36,859 nucleotides of DNA, from positions 1 through 36,859 of IMG/VR virus record IMGVR_UViG_3300023184_000301. One strand, written 5' to 3'. Positions 9,268-17,107 of this stretch are shown in pieces; position 1 is the stretch's first letter, and each line of letters starts with the position of its first letter. Origin of the DNA: a virus. The translations under genes were made by a program, and so were the position numbers. Under the pieces are notes generated by a model, which worked only from the letters and a program-made list of their open reading frames with translations, had not been told where the DNA came from and searched no databases.

Positions 9268-10170
9268 CTAAGTCCATCCTAAGCCTTTTAACATTGAGCC
9301 AATATCTTTGTAGCCAAGTGATTCTGCAAGTTTAAGTCCACCACCAGCAGTAGAAATAAGGTTACCAAAATCACTCATCTGTGCTGGAGTATTTGATACA
9401 GCAGATGTTGGCAATCCCGTGATCATGTCTCTTTGGAATTGAAGCTGTTGGTAAGGAAACTGACGTTGCTTTTCAAACTCAGCCAGATCGGCGGCAGTTC
9501 CTTCTGCTGTAATTCCACGTTGGGTTGCCCCAGTTGTAGACATTAAATCAGCCAGCGTTTTAGCTTGGCCCTGCTCTGTATTGAACTGCCCCATAGCTTT
9601 ATCGTAAGCATTGGCGTAGCCTTGACCAACAGTTTTGTTTTGCTCCTGCATTAAGTTACGTTGGGTTTCAGCATCCATAATGGCTTGCCTTCCTCCACCA
9701 AACGCACCTGCATTAGCAAATTTAGCATTGTTGCCCATTTGTGTAATTTGAGATTGGCGACGTAATTCATCTAACTGCGGTGTTAAAACAGACTGCAAAA
9801 ATGGATTCATGTAGTTAGCAGCAACGCCTGGTGTTGCAGCTACAGGCTGTCCATCTGGACCAATAGTAGGGGTGGCAGCAATAGGCTTACCATCTGGGCC
9901 ATAGGTTGGAAGCTGATAAGCACCAGTAGAACTAAAGCTCTGTCCAAGGTTACCCGGGAAGTTAAGAGAACCTATCCCCTGAAATACTTTGTTTTGTATG
10001 TCTGAAGGTCCTGTGGTAAGCGGGCCTTTATACGTCTGGTAATCAGTACCAGCTAAAGCTTTAGCTTTGCCTAGGTAATCTGTAATGTAAGGAGCAGCCC
10101 AATCTGCTAAGCCTTGGGTGTTAGTACCACCAGGACCTAAATTGTTATCAACTGTATTTGGAGTAGTCAT
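9268..10170 (-). CDS. Internal virion / ejection-type protein
   Basis: 300 residues. The N-terminal third is Gly/Pro/Thr-rich and contains two tandem copies of a GPDGxPxAATP sequence (about 91-113). The middle is helical and well conserved in my memory of aquatic podovirus proteins: YMNPFLQSVLTPQLDELRRQ, then a Gly-rich GAFGGGRQA loop and a long helix. The C-terminus is a short Gly-rich tail. It lies between two other probable internal virion proteins and is preceded by a good Shine-Dalgarno (AAGG upstream of ATG 10170). The role as an internal or DNA-ejection protein rests on order and composition; no domain is certain. Confidence 0.7.
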   Translation of the reverse strand: MTTPNTVDNNLGPGGTNTQGLADWAAPYITDYLGKAKALAGTDYQTYKGPLTTGPSDIQNKVFQGIGSLNFPGNLGQSFSSTGAYQLPTYGPDGKPIAATPTIGPDGQPVAATPGVAANYMNPFLQSVLTPQLDELRRQSQITQMGNNAKFANAGAFGGGRQAIMDAETQRNLMQEQNKTVGQGYANAYDKAMGQFNTEQGQAKTLADLMSTTGATQRGITAEGTAADLAEFEKQRQFPYQQLQFQRDMITGLPTSAVSNTPAQMSDFGNLISTAGGGLKLAESLGYKDIGSMLKGLGWT

Positions 10171-10179
10171 GATCTTTCC

Positions 10180-12003
10180 TTATGCTGGTAGATACTTTGA
10201 CGCTTTTGTATTGGCGGCAACATTTTTGGTATTACGGCGAACCTTTTGAACGCGGTCCATCATCTCATACAAGCGCTTAGCGCCGGCATCTGTAGAACCA
10301 TTTCCTAGCTCAGAAACAATTCTTGCTGGTATAACAAACTCACCATTAGCTAAACGGGCAGGTTGTTTGCGTCCAATTATGGCAGGAATTGAGTCAGAAA
10401 CACCATCTCCCGGCCCTTGAAGTAATCTTCCGCCATCAGAGTAGCCTCCTAGGTTTGATTGCCCAAGCGACATTAGACCTCCACCTGCTGCTTTAGTAGG
10501 CGTGTAAGTGGTTGGCGAGAAGTAAGTAACGCCACCCTGTCCAGGCCGGTAAGGTGTATTTGGGTTTACACCTTTTTTGTCTACATCGTATGGAAGCTGG
10601 GACCTATTAGCCGTTAACTCTGGGATAGTAGCTGTGCTGGCCGGGGTGCCGCCGCCTCCTTTGTTCATCATTGACATCAAAGCCAATAGGCCTAAAGTCC
10701 CACCAAGGCCAGAGCCAGATCCAGAGTCAGAACTTCCCAATAGTTTATCTTTAGCTTTGGTTAATAAATCGCCAATTCCATCCTTGTTAAGAGCGCCAGC
10801 AGTTCCTGCAGCAGCGGCCAACTCTTGGGCTGTTAGTGTTCCTTTGGCAGCTAAATCTGCGCCCATAGATCCAGCCCCAAGCCCAGAGGCTACAGCTTGG
10901 TTTTTTGACACCTCTTTAAAAACATCAGTACCATTAGGACCTCCGCCAGCGCCAGCTTGAGATGCGCCACCAGAGTCAATATAACTTTGCGCTCCTTTTG
11001 CGGCTGCATCTACCAAAGCTGGAGTTGCCCCTGCCGTTACTACGCCACTTGCAGCAGCCAAAGCTTCCGGAGTTAATGATGCGGCATTTAGTGCGCCAAG
11101 AGAACCTGGACTCATACCAGAAGCTACAGCTTCGTTAGTTAATGCTGTTATTGATGGGCTATAACCAGAAGCTAATGGACTAGCGGCAGCGTCAAAAAGA
11201 CTACCACTTCCACCTAATGAACTAATACCAGTATTCCCCGCTAAAGATGCTGGTTGATATGCGGCTAGTTCAGACGCTGCAAGTTGCTCAGCGGTTAATG
11301 TGCCAGCACCACCTACTCCAGCAGCAGCCTCCCCTGCTAAAGATGCTGTTGGATATGCTGCTAGTTCGGATGCCGCAAGTGCCTCTGGAGTTAAAGAGGT
11401 AATACCAGCAGCTGTTTCTCCTGCTAAAGATGCAGGAGCATATGCTGCTAGTTCGGATGCCGCAAGTGCTTCTGGAGTTAATGATGCGGCACCAGCAAGA
11501 CTTTCTCCAGCGCCAAGCGCCGCAATCCCTTCTCCCGCACCAGCAGCAGCACCAGCTCCGCCAAGAAGCGGCATAAGATAGTTGGCTCCAAATGCGGTTA
11601 ATGCTAAAGGAGCAAGGTCTTTTATTAACGTGCCTAAGTTTTGGCGATCTTGAATGCTGGTTTGTTGCCCGCTAGGGTCAAAGTTAACGTACTGGCTTTT
11701 ACCGTTGTCGTAACGGTAGCCAATAGGCGTGCCGTAATTTACTGTTTCTGCGGCCCCACTACCATGAAACTTTTGCCCTTCAGCATAAACAGGCTCAAGT
11801 TCGTGGCCTAATTCTTTTTCTTTTGCAAGAATTTCTGGCGGCTTAGGTACGTCAATTACTCCTGCATTTGGGTCTTGCTCGTAGCCTAAAAAGCCCGTAG
11901 GCTGTCCATCACGACCAATACTCGCGTAAACAGGCTTCATTCCTGGCCCTTGGGTTTGGGAATATACTTTTGGTGTTTCTGGTTTATTTCCGGGGCCGGG
12001 CAT
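10180..12003 (-). CDS. Ala/Gly-rich internal virion protein with tandem repeats and a conserved C-terminal motif
   Basis: 607 residues. After a Pro-rich N-terminus comes an Ala/Gly-rich hydrophobic region (about 128-170), then three tandem units of about 29 residues built on SLTPEALAASELAAY (174-263) and weaker single copies further on. The C-terminal part carries GDGVSDSIPAIIGRKQPAR followed by GEFVIPARIVSELGNGSTDA, a signature I recall in many phage internal or tail proteins. That segment is probably the conserved functional end, while the repeat region is variable. It is first of four probable ejection genes. AAGGAAAC lies about eight bases before the ATG. The exact role is unknown; penetration of the envelope by the Ala/Gly-rich segments is a guess. 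Confidence 0.7.
   Translation of the reverse strand: MPGPGNKPETPKVYSQTQGPGMKPVYASIGRDGQPTGFLGYEQDPNAGVIDVPKPPEILAKEKELGHELEPVYAEGQKFHGSGAAETVNYGTPIGYRYDNGKSQYVNFDPSGQQTSIQDRQNLGTLIKDLAPLALTAFGANYLMPLLGGAGAAAGAGEGIAALGAGESLAGAASLTPEALAASELAAYAPASLAGETAAGITSLTPEALAASELAAYPTASLAGEAAAGVGGAGTLTAEQLAASELAAYQPASLAGNTGISSLGGSGSLFDAAASPLASGYSPSITALTNEAVASGMSPGSLGALNAASLTPEALAAASGVVTAGATPALVDAAAKGAQSYIDSGGASQAGAGGGPNGTDVFKEVSKNQAVASGLGAGSMGADLAAKGTLTAQELAAAAGTAGALNKDGIGDLLTKAKDKLLGSSDSGSGSGLGGTLGLLALMSMMNKGGGGTPASTATIPELTANRSQLPYDVDKKGVNPNTPYRPGQGGVTYFSPTTYTPTKAAGGGLMSLGQSNLGGYSDGGRLLQGPGDGVSDSIPAIIGRKQPARLANGEFVIPARIVSELGNGSTDAGAKRLYEMMDRVQKVRRNTKNVAANTKASKYLPA
11215..11484 (-). repeat. Three in-frame tandem repeats of about 87 bp
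   Basis: Three units encode SLTPEALAASELAAY-type sequence followed by a variable xxASLAGExAAG part. The first two are nearly identical in DNA, sharing the stretch GCTAGTTCGGATGCCGCAAG on the plus strand; the third is more diverged. All keep the reading frame, so they expanded as protein repeats and could gain or lose units by recombination. Confidence 0.75.
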
Positions 12004-12015
12004 AATTAAGTTTCC

Positions 12016-12891
12016 TTAAGGTAAGGCAGATACAAATGTTGCAGTCAAAATAACCGATGGAGCTGCTGGATGCACAGGAGCTGTTCCGGGAGGATAAGTG
12101 CCAGCTACCGTATCTCCAGAATCTGAAGCCATAATTAATTGAATATTGTCACCAGCGTTTACAGGTAAAACTAAATTCCAAGCTACAAGACTTGCGCCTA
12201 AAGTAGTGCCGGGGCCAAGAGGAACGGTTGCAATTCCAGTCGAATAGGGAATGTCAACACCATTTTGCCTAAACCAAAGAGTTACGTTATCTATTGAACT
12301 TTTAGCGTTTAAAAGCTGGATGCTAAACTGAATGTTGTAATACCCAGAAACAGCAAAAACAACTTTTGTGTTATCTGCGGGGTCTAAAGATACTTGATTG
12401 CTGGAATCTGTCGTATCAAACGGGAAAGTTAAAGCTGTAGTTGCGGAAGGCACTGCCTGAGCTTCTGTTACATAAACACCTGCGGCATGTGAAGCACCTG
12501 ATGAACCATACTGTGATCTAGTAATTCCCGTAAATGTAGTAGATGTTTTGCCTGTATAACTAATTAATTCTTTCTGAATAATAATAGTTCCAGCGGATGC
12601 AAACCCAGTAGTTGAACCAACAACAATAGTTGCAGTCGATCCTGAAGTTGGTATGGCGTTAGTTAAAGTTGTATACCCGTCTTGATGAAACGCGCCATAA
12701 GGAACTCGTAGGCCAGATGTATCAGACGAAGCCTTTAGCTGCCCAAGAATTGCATCTAGCTGGTTAAAATACAAACGTAAGACGTTGTTTAACTGGTTGA
12801 TGTAGTTGGGGTCGTACTGAGGCGTAGCCGCAGGTAGGCGCGGCGCAACTGCCTGATTAAGATCGTACTGTGAAGTAATAACGTAGGTCAT
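12016..12891 (-). CDS. Virion protein with a small beta module and a C1q/TNF-like C-terminal domain
   Basis: 291 residues. The N-terminal 60 residues are helical (NNVLRLYFNQLDAILGQLK), perhaps a trimerising or attachment helix. Residues 84-142 form a small beta module ending ELISYTGKTSTTFTGITRSQ, also seen in the adaptor-type protein at 24943-25875. Residues about 165-291 have the alternating strands and SGYYNIQFSIQLL / VNAGDNIQLIMASDSGD pattern of a C1q/TNF-like jelly roll, a common trimeric fold in phage fibres and adhesins. It begins three bases after the stopper-like gene, so it may attach to it as a fibre or knob. Fold assignment is by eye. Confidence 0.7.
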   Translation of the reverse strand: MTYVITSQYDLNQAVAPRLPAATPQYDPNYINQLNNVLRLYFNQLDAILGQLKASSDTSGLRVPYGAFHQDGYTTLTNAIPTSGSTATIVVGSTTGFASAGTIIIQKELISYTGKTSTTFTGITRSQYGSSGASHAAGVYVTEAQAVPSATTALTFPFDTTDSSNQVSLDPADNTKVVFAVSGYYNIQFSIQLLNAKSSIDNVTLWFRQNGVDIPYSTGIATVPLGPGTTLGASLVAWNLVLPVNAGDNIQLIMASDSGDTVAGTYPPGTAPVHPAAPSVILTATFVSALP

Positions 12892-12894
12892 AGG

Positions 12895-15246
12895 CTACCT
12901 TCTACCATCAGCGCGCAAATCTATACGGGGAGAACCTAACTGCCATTGAGTTCCAATCTTGCTGGATGTAATCCGCATAGCCATCTGCCGACCACGAACC
13001 CTGATGTAAATTTGACCTGTGTATGTGTCTAAGTCTATTGGATACGTCTGTGTGGCAGTTACATAGGCTTGTGCTTCTCCACCCATGATTGTAATAGTGG
13101 TGTAAATTGAAAGCGGATTCGGTGTATATGTAAGAGGTGTGCCAACGGACAAACTTAAAAACCCAACAGCATCAGTTATGTCAACCGTTCCGTCCCCATT
13201 TAAATCATAGTACAAGTCTATAGGCAATGTTCCCACCGCCATTTCTAACGCAACTGTTGCCGCTGCTTCGAAAGCTGCTGTTTGAGCTGCCGTTGGGAAA
13301 GATTGATTATATGCATTACCCACTGACTTAGGATCGTTATACCCAGAACCGGAATTCTGCAAAGGTAAAAGCTGCATAACTAACTGTGGGGTAGTTCCAT
13401 CCGTAGACCCACGGAATGTCAAGTCAGGCAACATCCTCCACACAAATGCTAACTTGTCACCATCGCCAATGTCAAATTGCGCCGAAGTTATGGTTGCAGT
13501 AATAGCTGCTGGGGTTCCAGAGGTGTTGTCATCCACACCATTTTCATGTTCAACTATGTTATAGCTATACGTTGCTGCAATAGGGTAGTTACGTAACCCA
13601 GTATCTAGCCAAGCAGTGCGGGCCATCGTTCCATACTGCCAAAGGTCTTCTGTGTAGTTATAGATAACGTACTTGTCTATAGTATTGCTGGCCTCAGAAC
13701 AATAGAAGAACCAGACCTCGTTAAAGCCTTCATTGGTGCTTGCGAATACTTGATCGGACTGAATTAAGTTTATGTCGCTGTAAATAAACTGCCGTAAATC
13801 ACAACGTAAAGTCTGTACACGACCATCGTATTTATAAAACTTATCTACACCCATCCAATAAGTAATACCGGAAGCCATTGCCGCTGCATTAGGGCCAATG
13901 ATAGATATATTGTCTGCAAGAAGTTGAGACCCCCACACCACAGGAGGGCTAAGGTACTGCAATGAATACAAGGATGAATCTGTCCAAACAACAATTTCTT
14001 GGCGACTTTGTAGGGTAGTAACAATCTTGGAGCCATGCGATAAACGCAAAAAACCTGCTTGATTGGTAATTGCTGGATACCATGTAGTCAAGGATTCCTG
14101 ATCCGACCAGCGGATAAGCATAGGGTCAAGCGTTGTGCTGCCGTAGTCGTTTGTACCAAAAACAATTAGAAACCTGTTGGCATCAGATACAGTAAACGTG
14201 TTTTGATACAGTGGGCAATAGCCATCAGACCCAGCAAGACTAGACAACAGAACGCCACGGGGGGAAATGGACTGCGTACCTGATCCAGCAGAAGAAGTGT
14301 TGATAAGCGCCCCAGTTGAAGTAAGCGACAAATTAAACGTAGTGGAAGTCAAGTACCTTACGTAATAGGTAGTACCCGGCAGCAAGCCCGTTGGCAGCGC
14401 CCCTGTTGTAGCAAGTGTGATAGGCGTTAAATCCGCAAGTCCCAAAGTGCAGGTAACAACGCAAGGTGAAGCATTAGAAATCGTAATCGTAGTACTTGAA
14501 TACCCTACGGTTGCATCCCAGTAATACATTGGCTTACCACGAGGGCCGTATATTAAATTTTGGCCCCAGTTAATTTGGTTCCAAATACGAATGGCATCCG
14601 TTGATGTTCTACCAACACCCCATGTACCAACAGTAGAAGGAGCGGATACTACGGGCGGTGTTCCCCAAGTGCTTGATCCCCAGCCGGAAAGCGGATTTGC
14701 GTAGTATGGCCCTGTGTTAATTTGGTAGACGGCATAGACCGTGCCGCCGCCAGTAGCGGCTGTAGCTGTTGCAGAGATTGTGACGGAGTATGTTGTAGAT
14801 GTAAGGTAAGTGATCTGGTACTCACCAGTTATTGTTTGCCCGCCAACGGCTGAGCCTCCATAAAAAGTAACGTAGTCTCCGTTAACAAACCCACCCAGTG
14901 CATCAGTAACGGTCACTGTTGTCGTGCCATTTGTAGTAAATGGGTTAGTCAATGTAACTTCTGCGCGAATTGGAGTGATATCGTAATATGCCCCGCCGTT
15001 CTCAATGTAGAACTTTAAGTTTGTACCAACGCCAAGCAAGTTTTGAGATGTGAGCGTTACCCAATTCCACAGAGAGCGGCATACGCCCAAAAATGTAGCT
15101 TCAGAAATACGCTTCCACCCACCTATCTTTTCTGGTGTGCCTTGACGAAACCGTACCTTATCGGACTCATACCAGCCGTTCTCATTGGTGTACCGAGTGT
15201 TTTCCCGGTTAACCCCCGGCTTGAGCGTCAGTTTCTGTAAGGGCAT
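12895..15246 (-). CDS. Tail hub / stopper-like protein (P22 gp10 / T7 gp12-like role)
   Basis: 783 residues. The N-terminus (MPLQKLTLKPGVNRENTRYT, then VRFRQGTPEKIGGWKR) is one I recognise from hub or packaged-DNA-stabilisation proteins of podoviruses. The rest is mostly beta with many Trp, Tyr and Gly, as expected of a propeller-type stopper. Two Thr/Ser-rich inserts (about 105-175 and 250-327) each contain YLTSTT, suggesting duplicated decorations. Residues 681-697 (DLNGDGTVDITDAVGFL) look like a dockerin type I or EF-hand-like calcium loop. The protein would close the portal channel and join the tail tip. The role is inferred from family resemblance; distance from the adaptor genes is unusual but not disqualifying. 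Confidence 0.78.
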   Translation of the reverse strand: MPLQKLTLKPGVNRENTRYTNENGWYESDKVRFRQGTPEKIGGWKRISEATFLGVCRSLWNWVTLTSQNLLGVGTNLKFYIENGGAYYDITPIRAEVTLTNPFTTNGTTTVTVTDALGGFVNGDYVTFYGGSAVGGQTITGEYQITYLTSTTYSVTISATATAATGGGTVYAVYQINTGPYYANPLSGWGSSTWGTPPVVSAPSTVGTWGVGRTSTDAIRIWNQINWGQNLIYGPRGKPMYYWDATVGYSSTTITISNASPCVVTCTLGLADLTPITLATTGALPTGLLPGTTYYVRYLTSTTFNLSLTSTGALINTSSAGSGTQSISPRGVLLSSLAGSDGYCPLYQNTFTVSDANRFLIVFGTNDYGSTTLDPMLIRWSDQESLTTWYPAITNQAGFLRLSHGSKIVTTLQSRQEIVVWTDSSLYSLQYLSPPVVWGSQLLADNISIIGPNAAAMASGITYWMGVDKFYKYDGRVQTLRCDLRQFIYSDINLIQSDQVFASTNEGFNEVWFFYCSEASNTIDKYVIYNYTEDLWQYGTMARTAWLDTGLRNYPIAATYSYNIVEHENGVDDNTSGTPAAITATITSAQFDIGDGDKLAFVWRMLPDLTFRGSTDGTTPQLVMQLLPLQNSGSGYNDPKSVGNAYNQSFPTAAQTAAFEAAATVALEMAVGTLPIDLYYDLNGDGTVDITDAVGFLSLSVGTPLTYTPNPLSIYTTITIMGGEAQAYVTATQTYPIDLDTYTGQIYIRVRGRQMAMRITSSKIGTQWQLGSPRIDLRADGRR

Positions 15247-15249
15247 ACG

Positions 15250-15693
15250 TTAATCCAGTAATCGGCATTCCGCATTTCTGCGTTTGAGTAATCCCGGCAA
15301 GACTCGTCCGCCACCTTTTGTCCAGAGCAAAAGTTGTTCTTTTGCGCCGTCCCAGTCCTGTGCATTTATCTTGCGCTTGAGGGTGCTAGTCTGCAAACGC
15401 CCAGTACCTAAATTGTAGGCGAAATCCACGATGGCGTTGCACTTTTTCTCGTCGGTCAGCAGGACAGGACAGTTCCGCAAAACGCCTGGTAGATACGTGT
15501 GCTGTAGTTCTTGTAGCAGCAGTACAGAGGCATCAGGCTCAGACATTGGCTGGTCATTCAAAGTCACCTTGCGCCCATCAGCGTAATAGGTGCTGCCGTA
15601 ACCAATCGTAGGAATACCCGCAGGGCAGAGATAGGGTTTACCCTTAAACCCTTCAAACTGTTTACACAGTGCTGCGGCTATGTCCAGATTCAT
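15250..15693 (-). CDS. Endolysin, GH24 (T4-type) lysozyme
   Basis: 147 residues, the usual size for a single-domain phage lysozyme. It hydrolyses the N-acetylmuramic acid to N-acetylglucosamine bond of peptidoglycan. The GH24 signature is clear: E14 in FEGFKGKPYLCPAG, C23 eight residues later, and T29 in PTIGYG, the E-8aa-C-5aa-T triad of the P22/R21 subgroup in which Cys replaces Asp. FAYNLGTGRLQTSTL, RINAQDW-like and GLLKRRNAE segments follow in family order. No signal peptide or SAR segment is visible, so release should depend on the holin. Its ATG overlaps the holin stop by four bases, so translation is probably coupled. Confidence 0.93.
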   Translation of the reverse strand: MNLDIAAALCKQFEGFKGKPYLCPAGIPTIGYGSTYYADGRKVTLNDQPMSEPDASVLLLQELQHTYLPGVLRNCPVLLTDEKKCNAIVDFAYNLGTGRLQTSTLKRKINAQDWDGAKEQLLLWTKGGGRVLPGLLKRRNAECRLLD

Positions 15694-16184
15694 ATCCCAC
15701 GCTTTGCCAGCGTCCTATCAAGGAACCAATAATTCAACGTACCCGATACCAACGCGGCGAAGTCAGCGGTCATGATTAGTTTAAACACAGCCTCTGGAGG
15801 AGAACCAGCCATCCAGGCTGTCAACGCGAACCAAATATGAGCGAAGCTCCACAATAGCAAAATCCAATAGGTTGCTACCGGGCGTACCGAAGCAGACAGA
15901 CTTGCAGCCCATCCACCGGCAACTTTAACCATGTCGGTCTGCTGATTAATCGCTGCGTTAAATGCATCCATGACCCCGGAGTCCACCGTTGCCTCGCGCT
16001 GCGCACCTATCTCAGCCAGTTTTTGCTGACCCCGCACGGATTCTAGTTGGCACTGCTGACTAAACATTGCCAGTTCATGCGCCCGCTCGTTCTTCTTGTC
16101 TACCCATTTAAGGATTTCTGGAGCCAAACGAAATAAGCCCCCAAGTAGGGAACCAGCTATACCACCACTTAATAGTTCAAACAT
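15690..16184 (-). CDS. Holin, GTA-type three-transmembrane family
   Basis: 164 residues. An N-terminal Gly-rich hydrophobic or amphipathic segment (4-25) is followed by a charged helical region (28-90) and two strong membrane segments at about 104-125 (TYWILLLWSFAHIWFALTAW) and 132-154. RPVATYW and the ending NYWFLDRTLAKRG resemble the GTA holin 3TM family. It would form inner-membrane holes that let the cytoplasmic lysozyme reach the wall. It sits directly upstream of the endolysin (ATGA overlap) and one base after the two-helix membrane protein gene. Confidence in the holin role is good because of both sequence and position. Confidence 0.87.
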   Translation of the reverse strand: MFELLSGGIAGSLLGGLFRLAPEILKWVDKKNERAHELAMFSQQCQLESVRGQQKLAEIGAQREATVDSGVMDAFNAAINQQTDMVKVAGGWAASLSASVRPVATYWILLLWSFAHIWFALTAWMAGSPPEAVFKLIMTADFAALVSGTLNYWFLDRTLAKRGI

Positions 16185-16185
16185 A

Positions 16186-16434
16186 TCAATCCTTTTTGCA
16201 GAGAGGAGTATCCTCGTCGTGGGACAGCTTCACACCCGCCAGCAGCCCAATAAAGCCGCCGATTATGGTTTGGAAAGCGGGAGACAGTAGTTTGAAGATT
16301 TCGCTGTTGTCCACTTCTTTTGACCATAGGCCAAGTAGAAAAGCCATGACCATGCCCAGCACTGAGATGCAAAGGGTGGCACTGACCATGAGCGTTACTG
16401 CAAAGGTTAGCCGTGCTTTGATGTTGTCGTTCAC
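16186..16434 (-). CDS. Small two-helix membrane protein of the lysis cassette
   Basis: 82 residues from a GTG start at 16434, starting VNDNIKARLTF. I chose this start because the GTG overlaps the preceding stop (GTGA) and a GGGGA lies four bases upstream. A longer reading from ATG 16542 adds 36 residues that overlap the preceding gene. Two membrane segments are visible at about 8-35 and 49-67 (FQTIIGGFIGLLAGVKL), followed by a short charged tail. It could be a second holin, an antiholin or a holin accessory; sequence alone does not decide. Its place between a secreted protein and the holin supports a lysis role. Confidence 0.75.
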   Translation of the reverse strand: MNDNIKARLTFAVTLMVSATLCISVLGMVMAFLLGLWSKEVDNSEIFKLLSPAFQTIIGGFIGLLAGVKLSHDEDTPLCKKD

Positions 16435-16751
16435 TTGTTCCCCACTTTCTCCATGATTTTTGCGCGAAGCAAAGGACTGTCTGATGTACCCGCCCACTCT
16501 GGCAAGGCGTTCCAAATAATCACGTAATCGTCCGAGCCACATGATGTCTTATCCAGCCATGCCAGCATAGCCTTGTGGCGTTCTGCCGGGTCGTGCGTTG
16601 TCAAACCAATAACGTATAGCTCTTGCACCGCGCAAATCGTTTGTTTGGGTTTTGGCTTTGGTAGAGGAGGAGGCTCTGTAGACAGTATGAGCTTGTCCTG
16701 TGCCGACGATCCTGTTACCAGCATCAGAAAACAAAACAAAAACAAGCGCAT
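16431..16751 (-). CDS. Small exported protein of the lysis cassette
   Basis: 106 residues. The N-terminus MRLFLFCFLMLVTGSSAQ is a typical Sec signal peptide with cleavage likely after SSA, and there is no lipobox Cys at the cleavage site. A Pro/Lys stretch (PPPLPKPKPKQ) follows, then a compact domain with two Cys (about 40 and 71) that could form a periplasmic disulfide, and Trp-containing segments. I do not know a function. Position suggests a lysis accessory, possibly spanin-like, but it lacks the usual spanin architecture (inner-membrane anchor with coiled coil, or lipoprotein). Confidence 0.7.
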   Translation of the reverse strand: MRLFLFCFLMLVTGSSAQDKLILSTEPPPLPKPKPKQTICAVQELYVIGLTTHDPAERHKAMLAWLDKTSCGSDDYVIIWNALPEWAGTSDSPLLRAKIMEKVGNK

Positions 16752-16766
16752 ACATGGGCGGCATCC

Positions 16767-17057
16767 TTACCAAGGTACACCAGTGTCGGTTACCGGATTC
16801 TTTTGCGCTGCAATGTTGGCAGCAAGGTTAGCTTCAATTGCGTCCTTGTCCACGCCGTTAGCCCAGCACCAGTTCAGCACTTCAGCCTCGGTCACGCTGG
16901 CGTAGGGGATAGCAGGAGTCGCAGTAGCAAAGTTGCAAGAGCCGTAGCTTGATGCAGAGTAGTCACCATCTACAGCGCTTACTGTCCAGTGCGCCGTAGT
17001 GATGAAACCGTCTGCGGTGAGGCGTTCACATTGAGTGATTTTCCAAGTAGTAATCAT
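16767..17057 (-). CDS. Small conserved phage protein (DUF7936-like)
   Basis: 96 residues from ATG 17057. I prefer this start to 17081 because AAAGGAAATACC lies just before it and the sequence from MITTWKITQCERL matches the family start as I recall it. The sequence TADGFITTAHWTVSAVDGDY, then SVTEAEVLNWCWAN and a terminal VPW resembles the DUF7936 group of phage proteins often found beside tail-fibre genes. It is probably a fibre-associated or virion protein, function unknown. A gap of 50 bases separates it from the tail-fibre gene upstream and shows no clear signal. Confidence 0.75.
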   Translation of the reverse strand: MITTWKITQCERLTADGFITTAHWTVSAVDGDYSASSYGSCNFATATPAIPYASVTEAEVLNWCWANGVDKDAIEANLAANIAAQKNPVTDTGVPW

Positions 17058-17107
17058 GGTATTTCCTTTAGGTTGATTCAAGTGCCGTGAGGCGTTTACG
17101 GAGTGCT

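Noticed and set aside
16186-16542. Longer version of the two-helix membrane protein from ATG 16542
   Set aside because: It would overlap the exported-protein gene by more than 100 bases; the GTG at 16434 has a stop-start overlap and a purine-rich site.
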